From assembly GCA_002307725.1 (NCBI GenBank), contig DBUB01000008.1, positions 32,329 through 96,328 of the forward strand: 64,000 bases of DNA, written 5' to 3'. How positions within the stretch are numbered: the stretch's first letter is position 1; every line of letters begins with the position of its first letter. Under the pieces are notes generated by a model. The model did not search any database, was not told where the DNA came from, and worked only from the letters and a program-made list of their open reading frames with translations. The position numbers and the translations under genes were made by a program. Positions 51,634-61,035 of this stretch are shown one piece after another. Source of the DNA: Alphaproteobacteria bacterium UBA1301 (GTDB lineage: Bacteria; Pseudomonadota; Alphaproteobacteria; Micropepsales; Micropepsaceae).

Positions 51634-54126
51634 ATGGCCGGATGCAAACCGTTTTCCGTCGATCTCTCCGCAGACCAGAGCAAGCTGCCGCACTACGTCC
51701 CGCCGCCATGCCAAGTGGCCTGTCCGATCGGCACTGATGTCGGCTCCTATGTCGGATTGATCTGGTCCGGCGACACCGAAGGGGCGCTGGAAGCCATAAC
51801 CGCGACCAATCCGATGTCGGCTATTTGCGGGCGGGTGTGCGATGCGCCTTGCGAACCGGCCTGCCGGCGCGCGGCTGCGGACGGTCCGGTTGCCATTCGC
51901 GCGCTGAAGCGCTGGGTGATGGAAGCGTTAGGGCCAACTTATCTGCCCAAGCCAGTCGTGCCCGACAAGGACAAATCGGTCGCCATTGTCGGCGCTGGAC
52001 CGGCAGGATTGACGGCGGCGCAGGATATCGCGCTCAGCGGTTACCACGTCGAACTCTATGAAGCTTTGCCCAAGCCTGGCGGCATGACGGTGTGGGGCAT
52101 TCCCGATTTCCGCCTGCCCGCGTCGGTGGTCGAAGAAGATATTGCCCGGATCCTCAAGCGCTGCCCCGGCATCACGCTGCACACCTCAGCCACGCTCGGC
52201 GAAGCGGTGACACTCGATGAACTGACCGCGAAACACCATGCGGTATTGCTGGCGATCGGTGCCCCTGCGGGTAAGAAACTCGGTATCCCCGGCGATGCCT
52301 CAGCGTCGGTCATTGACGGCGTCAGCTTCCTCAACCGCATCAATGGCGGCGACCGGCCGATCCTGCCCAAGCATGTCGTGATCGTCGGTGGCGGCGATGT
52401 GGCGATGGATGCCTGCCGTACGGCGCGGCGCCTGCCTGGCGTCGAGAAGGTCACGGTTCTCTACCGCCGCGGTGAAAAGGAAATTCCGGCGCGCCAACAT
52501 GAAATCGAAGCCGCATTGGCCGAAAGCATCGAAATCATCTACCAAGTTGCGCCCATCGCCATCGCGACCGAGGGTGAGAACCGCTTGACGCTGACCTGCC
52601 GCAAGACCGAACTCGGAGCCCCCGGCGCCGACGGACGGCGCAGCTTCGGCACCGTGGCAGGATCTGATTTCACTATTGTGGCCGGTCTGGTCATCGCCGC
52701 TGTCGGTCAGAAGACCGTCAGCGCCGAACTCGCCAAGCACGGCCTGTTGGAAAACGACCGCATCGTTACCGATGCCGCAACCATGAAAACGCGCCACGAC
52801 AAAGTGTTTGCCGCAGGCGATGCCGCCTTCGGGTCTTCGACCATCGTGCAGGCCATGCATCAGGGCCATAAGGCAGCCTATTACGTGCTCGCGGCCATCG
52901 AAGGCAACCAACATCCCGTGCCATATCGCACGCCATATCGTACGCGCGCCGCAGCCCTGGCGCAGGATCCGCAATGGGAGTTGCTCGCGCCAGTCAAGCC
53001 AAAGTTCTTGGGACTGTCGGGCTTCAATGACACCGAAGCCAATTACAACAACAAGACCGCCAAAGAACAGGCTGCACGCTGCTATCGCTGCGATACCGAG
53101 ACCGGTTCGGTCGATTACTCGGTAAAGACACGCGAGGCGATCTTTTCGTTGGCACGCATGGACTCGACACCTACCGATATCGCCCGTTTGACGCGCGAGC
53201 GGCTGGCTATGCGCAGTTATAGCTCGGGCGATCCGACCCCCACATTGGACGAACTCGTGTTCCTGCCTGCCAATCTGACGCGACTGGTCATTGATCCCTA
53301 TCGCGAAGCCTGCAAGACCGTGACCGATTTCAGCAACGGGCTGAAAACGGCGCATCCGGTGATCGCTGGCGGGTTCGATACCGCGCCGGTGGAAATCCGC
53401 GAAGCGTTGGCGGATGCCCTGGCTGCATCGGGCGGAGCCTATCTCGGACGCACGCCCCCGGCCACGCCCAATGTTCCCTGGCTGCAAATCCTCAACGCCG
53501 GTCAACCCGCAGAACCGTCCGCGGCGGCCGTGATCTTGCGCGCCAACGTGACCGGCGCAGCGGGCGTTCCACATACGGCGACAAAAGAACAACTACGCGG
53601 CCTGATCGTAACGGCGCAAAATGCCGATGACGTCGTGCCTTTTGCGGTCGATCACGGTGTCGATCTGATTGTGCTCGACGGCACCGGCCATCTCGGCGAA
53701 GACTGGCCCGACCTCGCTGGGGCGCCCGATATTTCGCTGTTGCCGCGCACCGTGGCTATCCTGCGCAAATTGAACGCCGAGGAGGCTGTCAAGCTCATCT
53801 GGTTCGGCGGATTGCGTTCGGGAAGCGATCTGGCGAAGGTGATGGCCTTGGGCAGTACAGCCGGCATCGTAAACGTGGCAGCGGCCATTGCAGCTGGTGG
53901 CGCCATCACACCTGACGGCATGATGTTCGATGCTCCAGAACGTAAAACGAGCGCCGACCGTGTGGCGGCCTACGTCAAGGCCGTCGTCGCGGAATGCTCT
54001 ATGATGGCGCGCTGCACCGGCAAGACCAACGTTCACAATCTCGAACCGGAAGATTTGCGCACCACATCCATCCGAGCGGCGCGCGCCACCGGCATCGTGA
54101 TGGCAGGCATGAAACACGTCGCCTGA
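51634..54126 (+). CDS. GltD-like FAD oxidoreductase with glutamate-synthase-like tail
   Basis: About 830 residues from ATG 51634, one base after the upstream stop. Residues 1-110 hold cysteines for two iron-sulfur clusters (PPPCQVACPIG, CGRVCDAPCEPACRR). Residues 115-440 are the FAD and NADPH domains of the glutamate synthase small subunit (VAIVGAGPAGLTAAQ, VVIVGGGDVAMDACR, AAGDAAFGSSTIVQAMHQG). Residues 540-830 resemble the end of the FMN-binding synthase domain (FGGLRSGSDLAKVMALGSTAGIVN, CSMMARCTGKTNVHNLEPEDL) but lack its catalytic front half. It probably passes electrons to or from the methylglutamate enzymes. The exact partner is unknown. Confidence 0.8.
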   Translation: MAGCKPFSVDLSADQSKLPHYVPPPCQVACPIGTDVGSYVGLIWSGDTEGALEAITATNPMSAICGRVCDAPCEPACRRAAADGPVAIRALKRWVMEALGPTYLPKPVVPDKDKSVAIVGAGPAGLTAAQDIALSGYHVELYEALPKPGGMTVWGIPDFRLPASVVEEDIARILKRCPGITLHTSATLGEAVTLDELTAKHHAVLLAIGAPAGKKLGIPGDASASVIDGVSFLNRINGGDRPILPKHVVIVGGGDVAMDACRTARRLPGVEKVTVLYRRGEKEIPARQHEIEAALAESIEIIYQVAPIAIATEGENRLTLTCRKTELGAPGADGRRSFGTVAGSDFTIVAGLVIAAVGQKTVSAELAKHGLLENDRIVTDAATMKTRHDKVFAAGDAAFGSSTIVQAMHQGHKAAYYVLAAIEGNQHPVPYRTPYRTRAAALAQDPQWELLAPVKPKFLGLSGFNDTEANYNNKTAKEQAARCYRCDTETGSVDYSVKTREAIFSLARMDSTPTDIARLTRERLAMRSYSSGDPTPTLDELVFLPANLTRLVIDPYREACKTVTDFSNGLKTAHPVIAGGFDTAPVEIREALADALAASGGAYLGRTPPATPNVPWLQILNAGQPAEPSAAAVILRANVTGAAGVPHTATKEQLRGLIVTAQNADDVVPFAVDHGVDLIVLDGTGHLGEDWPDLAGAPDISLLPRTVAILRKLNAEEAVKLIWFGGLRSGSDLAKVMALGSTAGIVNVAAAIAAGGAITPDGMMFDAPERKTSADRVAAYVKAVVAECSMMARCTGKTNVHNLEPEDLRTTSIRAARATGIVMAGMKHVA

Positions 54127-54154
54127 CGTCCTTGCGGATAGGTGTGAAATGGTC

Positions 54155-54170
54155 CTGCGAGAGATCGCAG
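54155..54170. terminator. Hairpin between convergent genes
   Basis: CTGCGA (54155-54160), loop GAGA, TCGCAG (54165-54170) form a perfect 6-bp stem with a GNRA tetraloop in the 50-bp gap between the GltD-like gene and the convergent XRE-cupin gene. No T-run follows. Confidence 0.4.
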
Positions 54171-54176
54171 CCGGAA

Positions 54177-54827
54177 TCAGCCGTTCCTGGGATAGACCAT
54201 GATCGAGATCAGCTTGATAGGCAGCTTGATCAGCTCCTCGGGCCCGTGCGGCACGTCAGCGTCGAAGAACAGGCTGTCGCCAGTCGCCATGTTGTAGAGC
54301 TTGTCGGCGTGGCGATAAGTGACCTCGCCTTCCAGCAGATAGATAAATTCCTGTCCGGCGTGCTGGAAAAGCGGCAGCACGTCAGGCGTCGCCGTCAAGG
54401 TGACGAGATAAGGTTCCACCACGACCGACTTCGACATTGAATGACCGAGCAGCTGGTACTGATGGGAGGCGCGCGAACCACGCCGCTCGATCACGAGGCC
54501 GGTGCCGGACTTGACGAAGGTGGCGTCGCGTTGCTCCTCGAATTTTCGAAAGAAGGATGTCACCGGAACGTTCAAGGCGGTCGACAGCGACTGCAGGGTC
54601 GCCAGAGACGGCGAGGTCATCCCGTTCTCGATCTTCGACAACATGCCGGCCGAAAGTCCCGCTTGGCGTGCCAGATCGGCCACCGTGATGCCGAGCTTAT
54701 TGCGGAATTCATAGACCTGGCGACCAATTGCAAATTCGAGTTGGTTCTTCTTGGCAGTGCCGCCATGGCCTTGCCGCTTTTCGTCTATGTTGTTTACTTG
54801 GTCCTTGGCGGACTTCGTTTCGCTCAT
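54177..54827 (-). CDS. XRE-cupin transcriptional regulator
   Basis: About 216 residues from ATG 54827, which overlaps the stop of glxA as ATGA. A helix-turn-helix (IGRQVYEFRNKLGITVADLARQAGLSAGMLSKIENGMTSPSLATL) is followed by a cupin domain with LFQHAGQEFIYLLEGEVTYRHADKLYNMATGDSLFFDADVPHGPEEL. Such proteins sense small metabolites and often control amine or amino acid catabolism. Its location within the cluster, co-translated with the AraC-type protein, points to control of the gmaS/mgs and mgd promoters. Its effector is unknown. Confidence 0.88.
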   Translation of the reverse strand: MSETKSAKDQVNNIDEKRQGHGGTAKKNQLEFAIGRQVYEFRNKLGITVADLARQAGLSAGMLSKIENGMTSPSLATLQSLSTALNVPVTSFFRKFEEQRDATFVKSGTGLVIERRGSRASHQYQLLGHSMSKSVVVEPYLVTLTATPDVLPLFQHAGQEFIYLLEGEVTYRHADKLYNMATGDSLFFDADVPHGPEELIKLPIKLISIMVYPRNG

Positions 54828-55858
54828 CGGGTCAACTCGGCAGTTGGAGCGGATGGGGCGTCCATCCGGGATGAAATTTCCCGTTCGTCCCGCGGGCTGA
54901 GACCGAACTGAGCCTTGTATACACGCGAAAAGTGACTGGTGCTGACAAACCCGCATGCCACCGCCACTTCGGCGATCGACAGACTGCTCTGGCGCAACAA
55001 GGCGCGCGCCCGCCCGATGCGCACTTCGACATAACGCCGCCCAATCGTAGTCTTCAGGTGCTCGGCAAAAAGGCGTTCAAGCTGGCGCACAGTGATCCCT
55101 GCTGCGCTTGCCAGCTCCTTGCGGCTGATCGGATTTTCGAGTCGGTTCTCCATCAGCGCCAGCGTACCCAAAAGTTTGGCATTCGCCACACCAACACGTT
55201 CGCGCAACCCCATACGTTGCGAATCCTTGCCTTCACGGGGATGGGTGCGCAAATACCATTCGCTGACCGCCGCCGCCAGTTCGCGTCCGTGCGCCCGGGC
55301 GATAACCTCGATCATCATGTCAAGCGCTGCGATTCCGCCGGCGCAGGTTATGCGGTCGCGGTCGATCACGAACAGTGTGCGCTCGACCTTTAACCGCGGA
55401 AACTCTTCCACGAATGCCGGGATGTGCTCCCAATGGATAGTGCAGCGGTAGCCCTCGAGAAGACCGGCCCGCGCCAGCACGTAAGACCCACCCGACATGC
55501 CGGCGATTGGCAGCCCCCGCCGTGCCAACGTCCGCAAGACAGCAAATGTCGGGGCGTCGTCAAACAACGACGGATTGCCGCCGGCGCAAACAAATAGGCC
55601 ATCGAGTTCGACACCGTCGCTAAGACGGGCATCGGCCTCAAAGGAAATGCCGTTGGAGGCCGAGAGCGGCGCGCCATCGAACGACAAATGCTGCCATTCA
55701 TAAAGCGTACGGCCAGCCAAAGCGTTGGCAGCCCGGAGCGGTTCAACTGCCGTAGCGTAAGACATCAATGGAAAGCCAGGCAAAAGCAGGAAACCAAATC
55801 GCACAACCGGTTCTGCCGTTTTTTGCGGCACAGACTGTTTTGCCTGCTTTTTTGTCAC
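54824..55858 (-). CDS. glxA: GlxA-family AraC-type transcriptional regulator
   Basis: The 344-residue protein has an N-terminal DJ-1/PfpI-like domain (RFGFLLLPGFPLMSYATAVEPLRAAN, then LDGLFVCAGGNPSLFDD and AGMSGGSYVLARAGLL) and a C-terminal AraC DNA-binding domain (ELASAAGITVRQLERLFAEHL and SIAEVAVACGFVSTSHFSRVYKAQFGLSP). This is the GlxA layout found beside glxBCD in rhizobia. The position usually held by the DJ-1 cysteine is serine (MSGGSY), so it is likely a ligand sensor and not an enzyme. It is divergent from mgdA with about 95 bp between starts. Confidence 0.9.
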   Translation of the reverse strand: MTKKQAKQSVPQKTAEPVVRFGFLLLPGFPLMSYATAVEPLRAANALAGRTLYEWQHLSFDGAPLSASNGISFEADARLSDGVELDGLFVCAGGNPSLFDDAPTFAVLRTLARRGLPIAGMSGGSYVLARAGLLEGYRCTIHWEHIPAFVEEFPRLKVERTLFVIDRDRITCAGGIAALDMMIEVIARAHGRELAAAVSEWYLRTHPREGKDSQRMGLRERVGVANAKLLGTLALMENRLENPISRKELASAAGITVRQLERLFAEHLKTTIGRRYVEVRIGRARALLRQSSLSIAEVAVACGFVSTSHFSRVYKAQFGLSPRDEREISSRMDAPSAPTAELTR

Positions 55859-55952
55859 TATGTCGTTCTCCGGCGCTTAAACGTCGCTTTCGGGCAAGAT
55901 AGCAGGGGGCCGTTTCGCGGACCATAGGGCTGCAAAGAACATGTTGCCCCAT

Positions 55953-57203
55953 ATGCGATATTCGGTTTTCAAAGTTCTACGGGACGGGCTGACGTCCAAC
56001 CGCCATCTGCAACCGGCGTGGCGCGATGCCGTCCCCAAACCACATTACGACATCGTAATCGTTGGCGGCGGCGGTCACGGCATGGCCACGGCGTATTATC
56101 TCGCCAAGGTGCACGGCCTCACCAATATTGCCGTTGTAGAAAAGGGCTGGATCGGCGGCGGCAATGCCGGCCGAAACACCACCATCATCCGCTCCAACTA
56201 TCTGCTGGCCGCCAACGAACCGTTCTACGAATGGTCGATGAAGTTGTGGGAAGGGCTCGAACAGGAGCTTAACTACAACGTGATGGTCAGCCAAAGTGGC
56301 ATCATCAACCTCATCCACAGCGATGCCCAGCGCGACGCCTATGTCCGACGCGGCAATGCCATGATCTTGAACGGTGCGGGCGCAAAACTCCTCAGCCGCG
56401 AGGACGTGCGCGAACACCTGCCCTTTCTCGATTTCGACAATGGACGTTTTCCCATCAAAGGCGGGCTGCAGCAGCCGCGCGCGGGCACTGCGCGTCATGA
56501 TGCGGTGGTTTGGGGTTATGCACGCGCCGCCAGCGCGCTCGGCGTCGACATCATCCAGAATTGCGAGGTGGTCGACTTCCTTTTCCAGGATGGACGCATC
56601 GCTGGCGTGAAGACCACCCGCGGCGATATCAAGGCCGACAAGACGGCGTTGGCAGTTGCAGGCAACACTTCGCGCCTGACGTCCAAATTGGGATTCCGTC
56701 TGCCGATCGAAAGTTACGTGCTGCAGGCCTTCATCTCGGAAGGTTTAAAGCCGTTTATCCACGGTGCTTTCACATTCGGCGCAGGGCACTTCTATTGCAG
56801 CCAGTCCGACAAGGGCGAACTCGTATTCGGTGGCGATATCGACGGCTACAATTCCTACGCCCAGCGCGGAAACCTGCCCGTGGTGGAGGATGTGTTCGAA
56901 GGCGGCGCAGCGTTGATCCCCTTCTTGCCGCGCTTACGCTATTTGCGGCAATGGGCCGGCATTTGCGACATGAGTATGGACGGCTCGCCGATCATGTGTG
57001 TTGGGCCGGTGCCAGGGCTCTATCTCAACGCCGCATGGAATTACGGCGGGTTCAAAGCAACGCCCGCATCGGGCTGGTGTTTCGCCCATACGATTGCGCG
57101 TGACGAGGCGCATCCGTTGAACAAAAACTTCCGGATAGACCGCTTCCGCACCGGCCACCTCATCGATGAAAAAGGAGTCGGCGCACAGCCGAATCTGCAC
57201 TGA
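55953..57203 (+). CDS. mgdA: N-methylglutamate dehydrogenase beta-like subunit
   Basis: About 416 residues; I prefer ATG 55953 (MRYSVFKVLRDGL), which matches the usual sarcosine oxidase beta start, over 55941. The FAD motif is in YDIVIVGGGGHGMATAYYLAK. The histidine in GTARHDAVVWG (about residue 182) is where heterotetrameric sarcosine oxidases bind FMN covalently. It corresponds to SoxB. With gmaS and mgs genes adjacent, N-methylglutamate rather than sarcosine is the likely substrate. The next gene starts at the last base of its stop codon. Confidence 0.88.
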   Translation: MRYSVFKVLRDGLTSNRHLQPAWRDAVPKPHYDIVIVGGGGHGMATAYYLAKVHGLTNIAVVEKGWIGGGNAGRNTTIIRSNYLLAANEPFYEWSMKLWEGLEQELNYNVMVSQSGIINLIHSDAQRDAYVRRGNAMILNGAGAKLLSREDVREHLPFLDFDNGRFPIKGGLQQPRAGTARHDAVVWGYARAASALGVDIIQNCEVVDFLFQDGRIAGVKTTRGDIKADKTALAVAGNTSRLTSKLGFRLPIESYVLQAFISEGLKPFIHGAFTFGAGHFYCSQSDKGELVFGGDIDGYNSYAQRGNLPVVEDVFEGGAALIPFLPRLRYLRQWAGICDMSMDGSPIMCVGPVPGLYLNAAWNYGGFKATPASGWCFAHTIARDEAHPLNKNFRIDRFRTGHLIDEKGVGAQPNLH

Positions 57204-57472
57204 TGCTAATCGATTGTCCTTATTGCGGCGCACGCGACAGCCACGAATTCACCTATCGCGGCGATGCCACCGGCACAAGACCGGACCCCGCGGCGGAAAA
57301 CGCCGGCGAAGCCTTTCACGATTACGTCTATCTCCGCGACAACCCAGCGGGTGACCATCTTGGATGGTGGTACCACGGGGCCGGATGCCGCCAATGGCTG
57401 AAAGTTTCACGTAACACGCTGACCCACGCCATCAATGCCGTACGCCTCGCCCGCGACGAGGTGAAATCATGA
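57203..57472 (+). CDS. mgdB: N-methylglutamate dehydrogenase delta-like subunit
   Basis: The 89-residue protein has the SoxD pattern: IDCPYCGARDSHEFTYRGDA at the start and YLRDNPAGDHLGWWYHGAGCRQWLKVSRNTLTH in the middle. The cysteines (C-x-x-C, then one in GAGC) with a histidine bind zinc in sarcosine oxidase delta. It is a complete small subunit. It overlaps its neighbours on both sides (1 bp with mgdA, 4 bp with mgdC), so the four subunits are translated together. Confidence 0.9.
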   Translation: MLIDCPYCGARDSHEFTYRGDATGTRPDPAAENAGEAFHDYVYLRDNPAGDHLGWWYHGAGCRQWLKVSRNTLTHAINAVRLARDEVKS

Positions 57473-60429
57473 GCCGGCTTGCACACGGGGGATTGATCGA
57501 CCGTTCCCGCCCGCTCGCATTCAAATTTGCCGGCAAATCCTATGCCGGATATGCAGGTGATACGCTCGCCTCGGCCCTCATCGCCAACGACGTAAAGATT
57601 GTCGGCCGTTCGTTCAAATATCACCGCCCACGCGGTATCATGACGGCGGGCTCGGAGGAGCCGAACGCGCTTGTGGCCTTGCGGTCCGGTGCCCGGCACG
57701 AGCCGAACACGCGTGCCACGATGGTCGAACTGTTCGACGGTCTGGAAGCGTTCGGCCAAAACGCCTTTCCGTCGCTCGGTTTCGACGCGATGGCCGTAAA
57801 CCAGCTGTTGTCACGCTTCATCGGCGCCGGCTTCTACTACAAAACATTCATGTGGCCGAAGGCGTTCTGGGAACTGCTGTACGAGCCGGTGGTACGCAAT
57901 TCTGCCGGCATCGGCATTGCGGGCGCCGAGCCCGACCCGGATCACTATGAGAAAGTCACCGCTTATTGCGACGTTCTGGTGATTGGTGCGGGTGCGGCGG
58001 GTCTCACGGCCGCGCTGACAGCAGCACGTGCCGGTGCGCGCGTCATCATCGCCGATGAAGATCATCTTCCTGGCGGACGCCTCAACAGCGAAAACGTGGT
58101 GATCGGTGGCCATGATGGTGCGCAGTACGCCAAAGCCGCGATTGCCGAACTTTCCAGCCTGCCCAAAGTGCGCGTCCTGACGCGCACGACGGTCTTCGGC
58201 ATCTACGACGACACCTACGCGGCCGTTGAACGGGTCGGCGACCACTTAGCGGTGCCCGAAGCCTTCAAGCCGCGGCAAAAGCTGTGGCGCATCATTCCCA
58301 AGCGTACCATCTTGGCAGCCGGTGCCATCAGCCAGCCGATTGTGTTCCCGGGCAACGACCGCCCGGGTGTGATGCTGGCCCAAGGCCTCCAAACCTATAT
58401 CAACCGCTACGCCGTGACGCCGGGACAGCATGTAGCATTCTTCGCTAGCAACGATGCGGCGTGGACGGTCGCTTTCGAAGCTGCCAAAGCAGGTATCGAC
58501 GTTGCCGCCATCATCGATCCGAGACCAGAGATCCGCGCAGACCTCGCTGCGGAAGCAAAAGTGCGCGGCCTGCGTACACTTCTCGGTGCCGTCGTCGAAC
58601 AGGCGCACGGCTCAACGCTGAAGGCTATCAGTGTTCGCGGGTCACAAGGCACTGAGCGTATCGCCGTCGATGCGTTGGCGGTTTCGGGCGGACATTCGCC
58701 GAATATTCAGCTCGCCTGTCATCATCGCGGACGTCCCGATTGGAATGAAGTCAAGGGCGCGTTGCTTGTCTCCGAACCGCCGCCCGGCATGGCCATCGCC
58801 GGAGCGGCTGCGGGCCACTTCGCCATCTCGGCCTGTGTCGCGAGCGGTGTCGAGACCGGTACCAAGGCAGCGGTAGATTGCGGCTATAGCGTCGCGAAAG
58901 CGCCGGTGCTGGCGTGCAGTGGCCATTCGGCTGACGGCAGCGCCTTTTTCCATGTCAAAACGCAGAAAGGCTTCGCCTTCGTCGACCTGCAAACTGATGT
59001 GACCGTGAAGGACATCAACATCGCTGTTCGCGAGGGCTTTCGTTCGGTCGAACATCTAAAGCGTTATACGGCGCTTGGCATGGGCGCCGACCAGGGCAAG
59101 CTGTCGAATTTGAACGGGCTTGCCATCCTGGCCGAGAAGACCGGACGTACAATCCAGGACACCGGCACAACCATTTACCGCCCACCCTATACGTCGGTGT
59201 CGTTCGGCGCCCTGGTCGGCCATCACCGCGGCAAGGATTTCCGACCGACACGTCTGACGCCGACCCACTTCTGGGCAAAGAAACTGGGAGCAAAATTCAC
59301 TGAGACCGGCGCGTGGCTGCGCGCCCAGTACTTTCCCAAGCCGGGCGAAATCGACTGGCTTCAGACCGTACAGCGCGAAGTGAAAGCCGTACGTTCGTCC
59401 GCCGGCATGATCGATGTCTCTACGTTCGGCAAAATCGATCTGCAGGGCCCGGATGTTGGCCAGTTCCTCGATCGCGTCTATGTCAACACGTTCTCTACCC
59501 TGCCGGTCGGTAAGGCACGCTACGGCGTGATGCTGCGCGAAGACGGGATGGTGATGGATGACGGCACCACGGCCCGGCTCTCCGACGCCCAATGGGTGAT
59601 GACCACGACAACGGTCAATGCTGTAAAGGTGTTCTCGCATCTGGAATACTGCTTGCAGGTTCTGTGGCCCGATCTCGATGTGCGGATGGCCTCGATCTCT
59701 GAACAATGGGCGCAGATCGCGCTGGCAGGCCCCAATGCCCGCAAGATCCTTCAAAAAATCGCCGACGAGCCTGGCCGCGTGGAAAATGCCGCGCTGCCGG
59801 TGATGGGCGCGACCCAAACTAGTGTGATGGGCGGCATCAAAGCCCGCATTTTCCGGCTCTCCTTCTCCGGCGAACTCGGCTACGAAGTTGCGGTGCCGGC
59901 GCGCTACGGCGAAAAACTGGCCGAGGCCCTGGTGGCTGCCGGCGAACAATTTGGCATCACACCCTACGGTACCGAAGCCCTCGCCATGATGCGCATCGAG
60001 AAGGGACATGTCTCCGGCCCAGAGCTGAACGGCCAGACCACAGTCACCGATATCGGTCTGGGCAAAATGGCGTCAAAGAAGAAGGATTATATCGGCCGCA
60101 CGCTTGCCGAACGTCCCGGCTTGGTCGACGAAAACCGCTTGGGGTTTGTCGGCATCATGCCGGTCAACAAAAAGAACGTGGTGCGCGCCGGAATCCATCT
60201 GCTACCGCTCGGCGCACCGGCAACGGTCGAAAATGATCTTGGCTATATTTCGTCGGCAACCCAATCAGCGACACTGGGCCATGCGGTGGGCGTCGGCTTT
60301 TTGAAAGGCGGCCCGAAACGTATCGGCGAGCGCCTGCGCGCCTTCGATCCCTTACGCGGCGGCGACTTTGAAGTCGAAATCTGCTCGCCCCATTTCTACG
60401 ACCCGCAAGGAGACCGCGTGCGTGTCTGA
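57469..60429 (+). CDS. mgdC: N-methylglutamate dehydrogenase alpha-like subunit
   Basis: The 986-residue protein matches SoxA in length and order. Residues 1-95 form an iron-sulfur-domain-like fold (PLAFKFAGKSYAGYAGDTL, SFKYHRPRGIMTAGSEEPNA). An NAD/FAD domain begins at about 165 (VLVIGAGAAGLTAALTAARAG). The C-terminal half from about 600 is a folate-binding aminomethyltransferase (GCV_T) domain, VDVSTFGKIDLQGPDVGQFLDRV-like, which collects the released carbon as methylene-tetrahydrofolate. That explains the company of folD and purU. Overlaps of 4-8 bp link it to mgdB and mgdD. Confidence 0.9.
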   Translation: MSRLAHGGLIDRSRPLAFKFAGKSYAGYAGDTLASALIANDVKIVGRSFKYHRPRGIMTAGSEEPNALVALRSGARHEPNTRATMVELFDGLEAFGQNAFPSLGFDAMAVNQLLSRFIGAGFYYKTFMWPKAFWELLYEPVVRNSAGIGIAGAEPDPDHYEKVTAYCDVLVIGAGAAGLTAALTAARAGARVIIADEDHLPGGRLNSENVVIGGHDGAQYAKAAIAELSSLPKVRVLTRTTVFGIYDDTYAAVERVGDHLAVPEAFKPRQKLWRIIPKRTILAAGAISQPIVFPGNDRPGVMLAQGLQTYINRYAVTPGQHVAFFASNDAAWTVAFEAAKAGIDVAAIIDPRPEIRADLAAEAKVRGLRTLLGAVVEQAHGSTLKAISVRGSQGTERIAVDALAVSGGHSPNIQLACHHRGRPDWNEVKGALLVSEPPPGMAIAGAAAGHFAISACVASGVETGTKAAVDCGYSVAKAPVLACSGHSADGSAFFHVKTQKGFAFVDLQTDVTVKDINIAVREGFRSVEHLKRYTALGMGADQGKLSNLNGLAILAEKTGRTIQDTGTTIYRPPYTSVSFGALVGHHRGKDFRPTRLTPTHFWAKKLGAKFTETGAWLRAQYFPKPGEIDWLQTVQREVKAVRSSAGMIDVSTFGKIDLQGPDVGQFLDRVYVNTFSTLPVGKARYGVMLREDGMVMDDGTTARLSDAQWVMTTTTVNAVKVFSHLEYCLQVLWPDLDVRMASISEQWAQIALAGPNARKILQKIADEPGRVENAALPVMGATQTSVMGGIKARIFRLSFSGELGYEVAVPARYGEKLAEALVAAGEQFGITPYGTEALAMMRIEKGHVSGPELNGQTTVTDIGLGKMASKKKDYIGRTLAERPGLVDENRLGFVGIMPVNKKNVVRAGIHLLPLGAPATVENDLGYISSATQSATLGHAVGVGFLKGGPKRIGERLRAFDPLRGGDFEVEICSPHFYDPQGDRVRV

Positions 60430-61015
60430 CATTCTCGCCAACCTGCAACCTGACGAACCGCTGGAGCCCGGCTGCTACGGCCGCGAAGGCGTACCCGGCG
60501 TTACGGTCAAAACCGTCGATCTCGCTCTTGCATCGTTGATCGCCGGACGCAATGCCGTTGCACCGCTTTCGGATGCCATTAAGGCAGGCCTCGGCGTTCC
60601 GCTGCCGCAAGGCCCCCAATTTGCGGTCGCTGGCGGCGTCGCACTGATCGGCACAGGGCCGGGGCGTTGGATCGTCGTGGCAGAGGAACAGTCCGCAAAA
60701 GCCCTGTTGGAACACTTAGAAACACTGGCCGGATCGTTTGGCTCCGCCACCGATCAGAGCGATGCCTCGATTTTGTTCGAAATCGCGGGTCCAAGTGTCC
60801 GCGATACGCTGATGAAGATGCTGCTGATCGATATCGATCCAGCGTCCTTCAAGCCCGGTAGTGCCGCGACGACGCAAGCCGCTTTGATCGGCACAACATT
60901 CTGGCAGATCGACGACAAGCCGACCTACCGCTTTCTGGTGGCGCGTAGCTATGCGGTTGCCTTTGTCCGCGCACTGGCCGTCAGTGCCGCCGAATTCGGC
61001 TTTGAACTCGCCTAA
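60422..61015 (+). CDS. mgdD: N-methylglutamate dehydrogenase gamma-like subunit
   Basis: About 197 residues from GTG 60422, which overlaps the mgdC stop by 8 bp; the longer frame from 60368 lies wholly inside mgdC and is not credible. The protein has the SoxG pattern (ALIGTGPGRWIVVAEE-like segment, DQSDASILFEIAGPSVRDTLMKMLLIDIDP, and WQIDDKPTYRFLVARSYAVAFVRAL). This is the gamma subunit that completes the heterotetramer. It is followed 20 bp later by folD. Confidence 0.87.
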   Translation: MSDILANLQPDEPLEPGCYGREGVPGVTVKTVDLALASLIAGRNAVAPLSDAIKAGLGVPLPQGPQFAVAGGVALIGTGPGRWIVVAEEQSAKALLEHLETLAGSFGSATDQSDASILFEIAGPSVRDTLMKMLLIDIDPASFKPGSAATTQAALIGTTFWQIDDKPTYRFLVARSYAVAFVRALAVSAAEFGFELA

Positions 61016-61035
61016 ATCTTGACGGAGATTGCACC

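Noticed and set aside
52300..53592. 430-codon minus-strand frame opposite the GltD-like gene
   Set aside because: The plus strand encodes intact FAD and NADPH motifs over the same bases, so the antisense frame is a shadow.
55953..61015. Ordinary sarcosine oxidase for glycine betaine breakdown
   Set aside because: The subunits are alike, but gmaS and the glxB, glxC-glxD type genes in the same cluster fit N-methylglutamate dehydrogenase better, and no betaine or dimethylglycine genes are present.
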